From positions 10,478,001-10,542,000 of the forward strand of contig OY540812.1 in assembly GCA_961205875.1 (NCBI GenBank): a stretch of DNA of 64,000 nt, given 5' to 3'. Within the stretch, counting starts at the first letter, position 1. Every line of letters starts with the position of its first letter. This DNA comes from Sialis fuliginosa. Lineage: Eukaryota > Arthropoda > Insecta > Megaloptera > Sialidae. Shown piece by piece: positions 27,165 to 39,298 of this stretch. Below the pieces are notes generated by a model. The model saw nothing but the letters and a program-made list of their open reading frames with translations. It was not told the origin of the DNA and did not search any database. Made by a program: the position numbers and the translations under genes.

Positions 27165-27351
27165 ATTAGTACATAATTACGGCCTATTGTATTAAAAATT
27201 AATAAATAAGATAACTTTAAGAGATTTCATAGAAGATATTAATTGAATTGATTATATGTTCGGTTATTTTTCGAAATCCGAAGTAACGACAATGAAATCT
27301 AAGTTATCTTATTTATTAATTTTTAATAAAATAGGCCCTAATTATGTACTA
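27165..27351. mobile_element. palindromic MITE, 187 bp
   Basis: The arms 'agtacataattacggcctat' and its inverted partner 'ataggccctaattatgtact' continue through 'aaaattaataaataagataa' on both sides, with a loop of about 65 bp. There is no coding content. The superfamily is not decidable from the ends. Confidence 0.65.
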
Positions 27352-27433
27352 AGCCGGAATTATGTAAATTAAATTAATCATATTTTGTCACCCCTTCATG
27401 TTAATAATAATAGATATCTAACAATAACTTTAA

Positions 27434-28292
27434 GGGTCGATCCAGACTAACAAGTCGGTCTCGCATCAAACAAATATTCAGTAGACTTGAGTAGTTCACG
27501 AACGAACTAGTTCAAAAGAGCGCTCCCACACGAGAACTAGAGGAACTAGTTCGTATGCGCTCCGTTCTTTTAGTTCAATAGTTCCCGATACACTTCAAAT
27601 ACACTGTTCTAAAAATGAGATTGTACGATTTTTATGTTTAATAATTTATGTTTTCAATTCTTTATTACTAATTTGGATTTATTTTACTAAAGATATATTA
27701 TATTAAATTTTTTTGGTTCACATGAATGCAATATGTCTTTCAAAAGGACGTGATTTTTATACTATTTTATGACAATCATCAAAAAGGAATGTCACAGATT
27801 TTAATGAAATTTAAATATATTGCTTATATTACTCTACAGTAAATAATGTTTCAAAATATTCATATATATCGAGGGTTCGATTTAAAAAAAAGAAGATTAT
27901 TGCAAATATGTATTATATACATTTAAAAATATCGATCTTGTCTATAAATTAATAACGAATTCAAAATTGCAGCAGTTTGCATTTCTATCCAATCCAATAT
28001 ATCTAAATCAATAAATTTTGTCATCGTATAGTTCGGAAAAAAATTCTATGAACTAAAAGAACTAGAAGAACGAACTAGTTCATTAAAGATTACTGAACTA
28101 TAGGGAGCGCTCTCTGTCATGAACTAAAATGCCCAACTCTAATATTCAGTATAGTTTTACTGTATCGGAGCGTGATTGGACACCGAGACCTGAGCGATAC
28201 CTATAATGCGAATGATTTCATTGTCTATTGTTTATTTATATTTGATTGGAGCGAGACCGGACCGAGACAAGCTCGATAGTCTGGATCGATCC
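27434..28292. mobile_element. PIF/Harbinger-like MITE, split by a nested hAT-like element
   Basis: The left end GGGTCGATCCAGACTA and the right end (inverted) GGATCGATCCAGACTA are terminal inverted repeats. TAA stands on both sides (27431-27433 and 28293-28295), the TWA-type 3-bp duplication of PIF/Harbinger. The element is interrupted at 27482-28141. Without that insert it would be about 190 bp. It has no transposase. Confidence 0.7.
27482..28141. mobile_element. hAT-like element nested in the Harbinger-like MITE
   Basis: The ends 'tagacttgagtagttca' and, inverted, 'tagagttgggcattttagtt' are imperfect inverted repeats of the TAGAG type seen in some hAT families. ATATTCAG is duplicated exactly on both sides (27474-27481 and 28142-28149). 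The subterminal parts repeat 'gaactagttcg'-like words in both orientations, possibly transposase binding sites. It is 660 bp and non-coding. Confidence 0.75.
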
Positions 28293-28295
28293 TAA

Positions 28296-30387
28296 ATATA
28301 TATTCCACTTTCACCTTTGCAAATTTTATACTCATTTGGTCAAACAATTAATAAAACACGTTTTATTAATGTAACTATGTTAAAAATTATCTCATGAAAT
28401 ATGAGTAGCAAAAAATTATCAAACTACACAAGAAGTCAACAAAAATAATATAAAATAAATAGTTCATGTATTTTTTGCACAAACTATAAAATTAAAATTA
28501 AAACTAGGTTGTAAAACATGACGTAGATATACGTAGGTCTAAGTTCATCAAAATACCAATGAGGGAATAAAATAAAAAACAACAACTATCATACTTGTTT
28601 CGTGGTAATATATAAATACATTTAACCAACGTTTCGACAAGATCAAATAAGAAAAACTTATATTTCAAAATTTTCAAAATAAATAATTTTGTTGTACCTA
28701 CTACCTATTTGTTTAGTTAAAAGTAAATAAGTATCTGTATAAATTATATATAATAATATATCATATCAGTTTAAATCTATCCAATGGTATCTAAAAATAT
28801 CTATTTGGACCTTGGCCATCACTTTTTTCATGATCTTATGTCAAATCTATTTTGATTTTTCCATTATATATATTTCTGCAAATTACCATAACTCTTCCTA
28901 CATGTAAAACGTGTTAGTGCATTTATTTCAAAACTTTTTTAAAATGAATTCGCGAACACGTGGTTTCAACATAAACTTGTTATTGTTTTCATATTTATCG
29001 TTCACGAAAACAAAAAACTATAATTAATAAATACAAAATAGAAAATATGTTTCAAGTAAGAGCACGTGGTTTGCTAACATGCAAAATACTTCACGTAACG
29101 GTTTCTAACGAATATAATATCTATATTCATATTAATGTGATTATAATTGCACAAAAAAATAATAAATTTAACTTAATTACAATAAGAAAAAACGTCATAT
29201 TCACTTACATTTTTAGAAGTTTCCATTATATTTTAGATAAAATAAAACAAAAAATAACTCAACACACAAAATTAATTTACAAAAAACTCATAACACAAAA
29301 CATGTTTTAAATAAAATAACACACACAAGTACAAATCTTTTACAAGAGAAATAAAATTTCTCTTGAATTCGAAACTCGATAAAATGTACACATAATCGAA
29401 ATAAAAAAACTTAAAATCTAAGCGAAAATCACAGACAGGCCCGTTCCCCACGACACACAAAATCACACTGAACAATTTTCTTAACAATTAGAGACATAAT
29501 CTACTGTCATATATTTTTTAAATTTAATACTATCTCAAGGTTGTTAAATATTACATTTTCTATCTTCTCGTGAAGTGGTGGTGTTGTGTACACGCTGTGA
29601 ACAGTCGTTCAATTCAATAAACCACGTTTGATTAATTGTATATAAAGTATATAACTCATAATATGTATCTACAATCGATCTGGTAGAACATGTAGAACAA
29701 CAGGCTCAAGCAGACTTTTTTTACTTTCACATTTACATTTGAAAAAAATACTATTGCAAAAAATTATCTACATACAAATTAATAAATTAAAAAACAATTA
29801 ATTAATTAGTTTCTCATTTGATGTGTAATTTTTAAATGAAAACCCAGAAGGAAAATTAAATTCTTGTATTATTATAGCAGGTTCATTTACATACCCAATA
29901 AACTTGTATATCAGTACCGTAATTGAAAATTTTATATGAAGAATAAAATACTTGTTATTTATTGACTGTTTATTGCTTCATTATAATTGAATTTTATGCA
30001 CAATGCATATTATTTTGTAATGAGACGTTTATTGTTATTTAGTTTAACATTACTAATATTATATTTGTATTGTGAAAACAAATATATTTAAGTTATTCAC
30101 TGACAATTATTCAGTATAACTCAAATATTTAATTTCACATATTTATCTTTATAAACTAGTTTAAACATAATTACGAAGCAGGAAGACAAAATATAGTATA
30201 GGAAAAATTTTAAGTCGAAATGAATTTCAATAAACAAATATTTGAAGTATTTATCTTCCGGATATAAAATTTAATTGTATACAGATACAAACATAAAATT
30301 CAATTACTATGTATATAAAAATGTAATCATATTTTAAATTAAAAAACAAATCGTAACTTTTTACAGAGAAAACCACTGTCCAAAACC
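28296..30387. other. gene-free stretch
   Basis: AT-rich. ORFs at 29047-29310 (plus) and 29272-29487 (minus) have no domain and no splice context. Nothing else is supported. Confidence 0.4.
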
Positions 30388-30571
30388 TAAAAGCCCGTTC
30401 ACACGGCGCCGTAACGTTTTTTTCACGTACGTCATTTTATATTAGTGTTCACACGACACACGGTCGGCCGTGTGTCGTGTGAACACTCTCATATGAAATG
30501 CATTGCCACTATTATGTGCACGGGGAAAAACCCATTACGGGAAAAAACGGAGCCGTGTGAATGGGCTTTTA
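30388..30571. mobile_element. palindromic MITE with inner perfect hairpin
   Basis: The terminal inverted repeats are 'taaaagcccgttcacacggc' and, inverted, 'taaaagcccattcacacggc'. Near 30454-30495 lies a perfect inner inverted repeat with 19-bp arms (gtgttcacacgacacacgg) around a 4-base loop (tcgg). This element is clearly richer in G+C than its surroundings. Its superfamily is unclear and there is no clean target duplication. Confidence 0.7.
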
Positions 30572-31005
30572 ATACCTATACACCAAGAACCATGCTGAAA
30601 TTATCGTAAAAACATAAATTCTAGACATATAAATAAAATATGACATGTCTAGAAAATCAAACTGTACTAGAAATAAATTGACGAAATTATCTATAAATTA
30701 GCCATAAAATAAATTATTTTGTTTATCAATTTTTATCGTCGTGCTTAAAAATCTCAAGAATTATTCAAACAAAACTTCAAATATTATCCTCAAGTGTTCA
30801 GATTTTATTTCGAACAAGATATGAAATTTTGAAGGTTGTTTAGAATGGCGTTCTACATTATTCACAGTTATACTGAAAATTTATGATGCTGAGAAAATTT
30901 TGCGTCAATCGTAAAAAAATAATTACATACATATTTCATTAATTTTATTACACGTAATTAAAGATTTTTTCACTTCATTACATTTATGTATGCTACTATT
31001 ATCTG

Positions 31006-31218
31006 ACACTGAGTTTTTCTAGATTTTTTATGCAAAGAGTAACCCTAAAAATCACCCGTTTGGGGGTCCGCAAATATTTAACTAAGTAGTGTTCTAAATG
31101 ATATCTTATGATGAGATATGAATCACACTCAAAAATTAAAATGAGCATAGGAATAGTTTCAAAATTATAATATTTGCGGACCCCCAAAAGGGTGAAAAAC
31201 ACCTCTTTTTAGAGTCAC
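31006..31218. repeat. imperfect hairpin repeat
   Basis: The arms 'cacccgtttgggggtccgca' and its inverted partner 'tgcggacccccaaaagggtg' continue into 'aatattt' and outward into weaker complementarity. The loop is about 85 bp. It is a probable foldback MITE. The minus-strand ORF across it is a by-product. Confidence 0.6.
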
Positions 31219-32358
31219 TATTTTAAATTATAAAACTTTTTCTATATAACAGTATAAAAATATTACAAAAGTTGGGAAACATTGTCATAGAGCAGCCTCG
31301 TATTGAATTGTAACTACACTACGGCAAAATGAACAATTTAAGTACATTCGGAATTTATACGTCAATGTTAATCGTATAAAAGTACTATAAAGTTAGCTAT
31401 CAGTTTAATATGCGAACAGAGTAATTGAATACTAAAAATTCTTGATCAAGATTCACATTTGTTTGCGTCATTTTTATTACACACTACATACAGTATTCAT
31501 ATGAAGATCAATTTTATGTTTATTGTACTATCTACAGGATATACAAAATAAGATAATTTATATTTTCTTGACAATCTTTAAATGTATCTAACCTTACTTG
31601 AGTTTCTGGCTATTACCAAAACTTTTTGAAAGAGCGAAGAGCTTAACAATGCTTGAATGGAATAACAGACCTAAACAAACTGTTCTACCCTTATCAAAAT
31701 AAATTTCCTTATGTAACAAGAATGTTTTGTTCAAAAACTGGCATCCTCTTCTCTTATTTAATGCGTACTTTTCAATAATAACTTTCAACATTTAATATTT
31801 TTTATTATAAGGCAGTTCAAAAGCTAATAAATATATATTTATACGTATATTAACCCAGGTCTACAGAAAAAAAAGTTGTGCAGGGGTTTTAGTATCTTTT
31901 TTAGGTAAATGACCATGGTTTTGCTCATCATCTTTTGTTTTCGAAATATTGTTAAAAAACCATTTTTGCAAGTACGCAAAAATTCATATAATATATATCT
32001 TAAACATATTTTATGAGCAACGTGACGAAAATCACGCCAAAAGCGAAAGAAAAACAATATTTTTTAGCTAAAATTGCTTGTTTTGTAATATTCAAAACGT
32101 TGTAACTTCAACAATTTTGATTCGATTTTGATAAATATTATTATTATGCCAGTTTATATAGCTATTAGTATCAACTTCAACAAATTTAAATTTCGAAAAA
32201 ATCGAATAAAAATTCACTGAGTTGTGGCCAATTATCGTTGCGCACTGAAAAAGCATATTTCAGTTTATGACAAATGTATCACACAAAAATAAATATTTAC
32301 AACATCGAAATTACCCTAAAAAAGATACTGAGAACCTTGCATCAAAATGGCTGTTGAC
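31219..32358. other. gene-free stretch
   Basis: Minus-strand ORFs at 31594-31791 and 31839-32057 show no motif I recognise. No elements have readable ends. Confidence 0.4.
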
Positions 32359-32779
32359 CAGTAGCGTAGGAATAGGGTCCGCAAAGCCGCAATGCGGGCG
32401 AGCCCCGCACGTAGGGGATCCCCGGAAAGCCAGAAAAAATACGTAGGTATATATATATGCATAAAAAACTAATAATAAAATAAAAATTACACGAATAAAT
32501 TAATAAAAAATGTATTTAACAAGCACTTTGTCACAATCCCGTCTTAAAGCCCATGGTGTATTTATTTACATTAGTATAGAACTATAGAACATACTGAAAA
32601 TATGAATTTGGACGAAATAATTTCGGAGTAAAACGAAAAGTGATTTGTAGACAAATTTTGATTAATATAAGTTTTTATTTATACAAATAATAATAAATAA
32701 CAACAACACAACATTGCATATAATGAAAGTAAGAGACTTAATTTTTTTTTTAATACCGGACCCCTTAGCTACGCCACTG
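32359..32779. mobile_element. hAT-type MITE of the CAGTGGCGTAG family, 421 bp
   Basis: The left end 'cagtagcgtaggaatagggt' pairs with the inverted right end 'cagtggcgtagctaaggggt'. The flanking octamers CTGTTGAC and TTGTTGAC match at 7 of 8. A GC-rich patch near the left end (gcgggcgagccccgcac) contrasts with the AT-rich centre. Relatives are at 38951-39298, 52650-52782 and 57364-57541. Confidence 0.75.
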
Positions 32780-32789
32780 TTGTTGACCA

Positions 32790-33227
32790 CTGTAATAAGA
32801 CGAGATTGGCTAAAATTCAGACGAAACGATACCGAAACGAGACCACTTGAGGGTTTACGTGACGAGAATATTAAATTTTGACGAGATGAGATCGAGACGA
32901 TATCAACTTTTTTTCTCGTTGAGAGGCTCGGTTTTATAATAATTTAAAATGATTAATAGCTTATTTATTATTTATTAAACATTTATGATTCTAAGCGCTG
33001 ACGTCAAATATTTTTATTTCTGGTTTTATATTAATAAAAAGTTTGTTTTTTTTCAAAATAAAAAAACTGGATCAAATTATGCTACTTTTTGTAACGTAAT
33101 TAAACTTAATAAATAAAATAAAAAACTAATAATAATATTAATTTACTTTTCGGCATTAATCTCTAAAATCAATAATTAAACAAAAAAAAAGATTCGAGAC
33201 CGAGACGAGACTTGCCTCGTCTCGTGT
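32790..33227. repeat. 'GAGACGAGAC' repeat, longest copy
   Basis: It lies directly next to the preceding MITE. The left side has 'aagacgagattggctaaaat' and the right side, inverted, 'acacgagacgaggcaagtct', so the ends are inverted repeats. Further GACGAG words occur near the left. No certain target duplication. Confidence 0.5.
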
Positions 33228-33352
33228 ACAGCTTTAGTATTAATGAACAAACAAGAGTTCACATTTTAATATCATTAAAACGACTGAAAAATATCGACAT
33301 TAGCAAATAAAATTTACATTTTCAACAAAATAATATTTCGATAAGAAAATCA

Positions 33353-33381
33353 TCCTTAATATATATAAAGCTCAACGTCTC

Positions 33382-33427
<46 letters not shown>

Positions 33428-34257
33428 CGTTAGTTACCTTATCACTCGAGAACCACTTATCCGATTTACGAGTTTTTTTTTTTAATTCATAGGTACGTTC
33501 TCTGGCCAGGTTATAGGCTATATTTTTTTTACGTTAGGTAACATAACAACAAAGCAGTGACGATAATAGTAAATCAAGTCGGAAAAAATTTTGCCGTCGG
33601 CGCGCTGTTTTGTAATACGCTGCCTAAACCGTTCAATATAGAACAAAATAATGTATTAAAGAATTGTGTAGAATCAAAAGTTCTACAATTAAGTCAGCGA
33701 CACGATATGTCTAACTTTTATATTTAAGCCACAATAACTGCTTTTATGTTACAAAAAAAACGTAAAATATTTGGGTTTTGTTTACATGGACTTATGACCT
33801 GCAAAACATTAATCCTTATCGAAATAAATGATTTCATCGTCATAAGTACTTAATGTAGATATAGTTTGCCATTTACAGCATCCAATTTGGTCGTATAGTT
33901 TAGAAAATATCTTAAAATATATTTATAAAGGTAACATTTTAAATGTATGGTGTCGTGCCGCATCGAAGCGATGTACATCAGACTGGATTCGCTTACGTTC
34001 GGTAGATATTCGGAGTCCCTCGGCTGACGTTTGAGTTAATTTTGTTTTCAATAATTAACATTTAAATTTAAACAGAACACAAATTATTTGTACTTTTTTC
34101 TTCTGATTCGTTTTTGTTAGGTAATTTAGGTATTGATAAATTATTATTACAATAATAACTAATCGTGTTTGTACTTAATTAATTAAACTATATTTTTCAA
34201 AAATCCTAAACAATAATTCCGTAGTCTACGCGAGCGAAGCCGCGTGGGCCCAGCTAG
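33353..34257 (+). mobile_element. non-autonomous Helitron, copy 2 (intact ends)
   Basis: It starts TCCTTAATATATATAAAGC after A and ends CAGCTAG before T. A hairpin-forming 'acgcgagcgaagccgcgt' lies about 10 bases before the CTAG end. These are the three Helitron hallmarks. A TCTG tetranucleotide tract at 33379-33428 sits just inside the left end. It matches copy 1 over most of its 905 bp, except for a segment of about 120-150 bp near 33900-34045. No Rep/helicase gene is present. Confidence 0.75.
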
Positions 34258-34693
34258 TGTGATATAAACGTGACACAAATATTTTACGACCTATATCTTT
34301 TTAAGTGCACATAGATACGTATAAAATTATATAATAAAAATCAGTTTATCTCATACAGACGCTATAATTTTATAATCAGAAATCAAACTACATCAGAATA
34401 CAGAAAAGTTTTATTACACTTTTTTAAGTAAATATTACATAAAGTAAGTGGAACTTTTGGAAATCATACATTTTGTCAAACATAATTAATCAGTGATCTG
34501 TAAACTAAAGAATCCTTATTTTAAATACTAATTAACTCAAATCATAAATTCATGTTTAGATAGAAACAGTTTTTGCATGCGATTATTCTAAAATATAATA
34601 CATAAATAATATATTATAAGGGCGGTAGTCATAAAATTACTCTGGGTTTCTATATAGGTAAGAGCAGCGTTGTTCTTGTCATATACATAAAAC

Positions 34694-35460
34694 CAGCGCC
34701 AGCTTCAGGGTGGGGCGAACCAGGGCGACCGCCTGAGGCGCCAGGCCAGGTGGAGCAGTGCACAATGGGGCATAAGTGAGTTTTTTGGTTCAAATCAATG
34801 TACAAGCTGTAATTTTTAAGTAATTTTTTTTTTAATCTTTAAATTTTTTGTCGATCTGTTATTGTTAATTAAACAAAAATTCTATGAAAAATCGATTATT
34901 TGATAGCTGCTAACAACCAAATCCTTATTCAGTAACCCAGAAATCCTTTAATAAGGTATTTTAAGGCAAGAGTTATAGGTTTATGTTTATTTTTTCAAAC
35001 TATCTATTTTTCTTAAATATTTTCTTTAAATTCTTGTAAAAATTATTAATTTTTATGAAAATAGTACTAGCACGGAAATCCAATTTCACGACGATATATC
35101 TCCGGTTCTATTAGTGGTAGAGTTCAAATTGAGCTCATTTTATTCGTAATGTAGTGTAGTATAAATTAAGATCTTTGATTTTTTTTTTCATCAGAGTCGT
35201 TAAAAAATGTATGAGATGATATACTGATTGTGAGATATTAACTATTTTATTTGTTAATTTATCAATTTTAATTTGTTAATTAGAGGGGAAGGGGATCTCG
35301 ACGGTCTTAGGGCATTTGATTATCTTAAAGTAAATAATGTAAGCTATATTTTTTTTTTTAAGTTGGAGTCTTTAGGATCGCGCCAAGCTGAGACATTAAC
35401 TATTCAACTTATTTGTGAATTTATCAATTTTAATTTACATTTTTAGGAGGGAGAAAAAAG
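34694..35460. repeat. mosaic of hAT-MITE family sequences (CAGCGCC end)
   Basis: The left end 'cagcgccagcttcagggtgg' and the following 'caggtggagcagtgcacaat' match the family of the elements at 16329 and 41791. Internal words such as 'gttaatttatcaattttaat' appear two or three times, so this looks like several overlapping or nested partial copies. I could not find a right end with a matching target duplication. Confidence 0.5.
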
Positions 35461-35700
35461 GAGTTAAATTTGTTCTATACTTTTCCTGTTTAATTCACTG
35501 AATCATCAATATAGAAATATGAAATTTGATGGGTGTCTTTTCTTTTTATGTGATGGACGATTTTCAAAATACTTCTATATATTTTTTTTCTTCAAAATTG
35601 TTTCAAACTTTCAGTACAAATAGTATTAAATTTAATAAATTATATAAATGTTCATAAAAAGATTACAGCGCGGGCGAAGCCGCTGGTGGCGGGCAGCTAG
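35461..35700 (+). mobile_element. Helitron 3' end, third copy
   Basis: The segment ends with the hairpin-forming 'gcgggcgaagccgc', a spacer, and GGCAGCTAG at 35700 followed by T. This is the same end structure as the Helitrons at 22705 and 34257. The 5' end is not identified, so the start is approximate. Confidence 0.55.
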
Positions 35701-36993
35701 TATTTATATTAAAAAAAAGATGATTTTTTTCGAACATTACTCAAACGAAGGAATAACAAGCCCTGAATTTTGAATATAAAAATTGTTTAAGAAAATGAAA
35801 CAAAGCATATGCAAAATTAAAACGTTCGATACACTTTACATTAATTTATTACTACATCGATAAAATAAAAATACAGTCGACAGTTCTTGGACTCCTGAAC
35901 TATTAGAAGTCTACTACATTCTACAATATTATAACAAATAAGAAATATTAATGCAATAAATCAACCATTGCTTATTTGTTTTAGAAGTTTTCAATTTCAA
36001 AAACAAACAACATTACTCATTTCCGGGAATTTAAAGTCATTGAACATGATAAAAGATAACAGGGTACAAAATGATCAAATGCAATTTTAAATATCGGTTA
36101 ACCATTATCCCATAAAATGTATTATTCACACTGCAAACAAATAATTTTCGACTGTTAATTTCTTTGATTTTTTAAATTAAAAAAATATAGTGTTCTACCG
36201 GAAAAATCTATTATATGGCATATTTAAAATAATTTTAAAACTTAATAAAGATACTATGGCACTTAAGATAATTGTATGTGGGGCTCTTAAGAAATTAAGA
36301 ATTTAGATTACATAAAAACAAAAAACTCTTTCAGAACTGAATTTTAATTATATATTTTCACAAACTGTTGACATAACCAAATACCAAAATTATCAATTAA
36401 AATATAGGAATTCTAAACACGTATAAATTTTCTAGAAATTCACACTTAAGCAATAAAATATTTGTAGGCAGTAGTCTAACCACGTCCTCTAAATTCGTAT
36501 GAAAACTACAAATTATTTAACATGTAAAAGTTTAAAAAAAATTATATACAACAAATTATAACGAACGACCAAGAATATAATATTTTGTTTCACCTTAACG
36601 CATCTCTAACTTCCAAGAATTAAAAGATAGTGCACGTATTTTTGTTTAAAAAATCAGGAAAAAGTTAGTTGACAGATGTTTATATTTTTACCTACTCTTC
36701 AACATTTTATTCTTATACCAACTCGAAGAATTTAAAAAATATCAATATATTATACTAATTATAGAAAACAATGATAATCTTTGTTCTTGGAAGTCAATCG
36801 CATTTCTATGAACACTCGTTGCCCCGGCTCTAGGCGCCAGCAAATCAAGCATCTGTTTACAATGTCGTGTCTAGCATTAACGTTTAGAGGGGTAATGATT
36901 TTACTAAAATTCTTTGCGAGTGAAATTTTTCGATAAAAAATTGAGGTGCCGAAATAGTTAGTAGTAGGTATTTTTAACGAATACTAAATGTAA
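35701..36993. other. gene-free stretch
   Basis: AT-rich, with no exons or element ends recognised. Confidence 0.4.
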
Positions 36994-37126
36994 ATCTTGG
37001 CTTCTGGGTGAAAGCCACGTCGATTTAGTCGTGTTATCGGTCCTGAAGATGTCCACTGCAATGTGTGACGAAACGTTGGCAGATAACATGACCAAATCGA
37101 CGCGGTTTACACCTAGAAGCCAAGAT
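36994..37126. repeat. palindromic repeat with 'CTGAAGA...CGAAAC' centre
   Basis: The arms 'atcttggcttctgggtg' and 'cacctagaagccaagat', then 'cgtcgatttagtcgtgttat' and 'ataacatgaccaaatcgacg', are inverted. The centre carries 'cctgaagatgtccactgcaa' and 'tgtgacgaaacgttgg'. Similar CTGAAGA/CGAAACG words are widespread in animal repeats. The family is not identified. Confidence 0.6.
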
Positions 37127-38950
37127 CCATATCAAGATCACTGCGGAAACCTCGACTTGTATTACTAAATGTATATAGAACTATTAGTTAACAGGTTTTG
37201 TACTAAAATTATTTTAAAACGATATTTTCGTCAAAATAAAATATGAGAATTCGAAAATTTGGAAAATATTATATTTTACGACCAAACGCCTAAATTAGTC
37301 TTGGGAAATGTGAAATGTTATATAAATTTTTCGCTTATAATTCCTTTTGAATATCATTTTTAAGATGTTAATTAAAAGTACCTATCATCTCATTTCTTCT
37401 TCATGAATTATTATCTACTGGCTTAGCCTTTTCAGACAGTTCCTTCGTGGTTGATTGTTACTTGGAGAATGTGTTATGAATGTGAAAGAACTACCTATTT
37501 ATTTGCAAGTTTTCAATAAAAAGGCAACCACTAGTGTTGTAATAAAGAGGATAGTTTCGTGATAGTGAACAAAATGGTTTTGATTTTCTCGCTCAACTAC
37601 TATATAAGTAAAATAATAGAGTTTGACATTGACAACAAAAAAACAGCCAAGTAAACAGATTCGTGACTAATGCAATCGTTGTGCGGCACATTGAAGAAAC
37701 AACAGCACGCTTTACACAAAAGAAAACAGCTCCATGTTATTAATACTGCTCTATTCACATCAGTACAATTAACTATAATACTAATGCACGTACTTATCAA
37801 CTACAAGTAAACTTGAAATTTAATATTCAAGTATTTCACGTGTAGCATATTATTGATATTATACAGGATGGTCCGGATTGGGATACAGTTATTTTAGGAA
37901 CTGATTCCTTGGCTCATTGTATGTAAGAAGGGGGAAGGGGGGAGGGTCTATCATCAACACCCTCTGAGCTACAGGATGTTTTAAAAGTTCTTTCAGAGTA
38001 GTACTTACAAAAAAAGATTATCTCCTAACTTCCAAAGTAACGTAACTATATAAGTCAGTTTCAAAGGTAATTAACTAATATATTTAAAAAGCCCCCCGGC
38101 CCATGCCTGACTACGCTCATGTGTATGACCCTGTGTAAATTAGAATTTTCGCAATTTTGTGTAAAATTGTTATAAATGTAAAATTCAACACATTTTTACA
38201 ACCAAACAAGAGTTACTCAACTTATTAATAAATCAATCATAAGTTTTGTTAATTCTTGGCATTAATGAAGATGGCGGTATCAATAAAATTAATTCATTTA
38301 TTTATAACGAGAATTTAAAATATATAAAATATGCAAGACAAGAAATGTTTTTTTTGACCTTTCATCTTCGATGATTTGGCCAGGACTCTTTATGACAAAA
38401 ATGCTGTTTCATAATAAACCACTAGATACTCTGTAGTTTCAGATTTTAAGCTAAAATTACTGAATATTTTTTAATGTATGTGCTTATCACAATAATAACT
38501 TGAAGAAATAATTAATAATTAATGTTTTATTTATTTTTTACATATACCTATAATATTGAAGAAGATCGTCTGTTTTTTATTTGGATCAATATTCAATCTA
38601 GTTTCAGAACAGACTTCATGGAAAAGTAAATTGCGTAATTCAATTTTCGCTCGAACAGTTAATTAGTGACGAACGCTGATTTGCTCTTTACATTTTGCAA
38701 AACTGTATGTTTTTTATTAAAATATTACGTAACTTGTTTTGAAAATAGCAAAAAACATTTATTTTATATATTTATTAAGTAAATTATTTCACAGATTATT
38801 TAAATAAAATACAAAACTACTGCGTATATAGTTATTTCATTGTTCAAATCAATGCAGAAACATAATGAATAAATACTTACAATTAGTACATAATCATTAG
38901 TAATAAATAGTATTGATTTAAGGACAAGTTATTCATTAATATCGTAGAGT
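37127..38950. other. gene-free stretch
   Basis: It contains a short non-LTR 3' fragment at about 37425-37530 ('cagacagttccttcgtggtt', inverted relative of the tail at 15200) and a patch at 37864-38140 with 'acaggatggtccggattggg' that may be a decayed element end. No coding exon. Confidence 0.4.
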
Positions 38951-39298
38951 CAGTGGTGTCGCTAGTGGGGGGGGGAGGGGACACTCGGGAGGAAATCGAG
39001 TGTCACCCCCCTGCCAAAAGAAGTCAATCGGTTTTATTTTTTACACATTAGGCGAGTGTCATTCCTATGATTTTTTAACGACAAAAAAATATCTATTTTT
39101 TTTAAATAAATTGGATGGTTATCACACACCTTATAAACTTTCAATGACCAAAATAATTGTTTTACACATTTTACTCGCTGGAAGCTTAAAATAACCAAAA
39201 AATAAGGTAAATAGGATTTATTTTTTAACATATTACATAGGTGGCACTCCATTGAGGGTGACACCCGGGGCGGTTCGCCCCCCTTAACGACGCCACTG
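38951..39298. mobile_element. hAT-type MITE of the CAGTGGCGTAG family, 348 bp
   Basis: The left end 'cagtggtgtcgctagtgggg' pairs with the inverted right end 'cagtggcgtcgttaaggggg'. Flanks CGTAGAGT and CGTAGACT match at 7 of 8. The left end carries a long G-run. The 117-codon minus-strand ORF that crosses the element is a composition artefact. Confidence 0.75.

Noticed and set aside
36994..37126. Hammerhead ribozyme (CTGAAGA ... GAAAC core)
   Set aside because: The core words are present and a bulged stem lies between them. However, the strand before CTGAAGA pairs with the strand after GAAAC, whereas a hammerhead needs these to belong to different stems. The first pair of stem II (T with C) is also wrong.
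37864..38140. Possible DNA element with 'acaggatggtccgg' and 'gaccctgtgt' ends
   Set aside because: The terminal similarity is too short and the flanks do not give a clear duplication.
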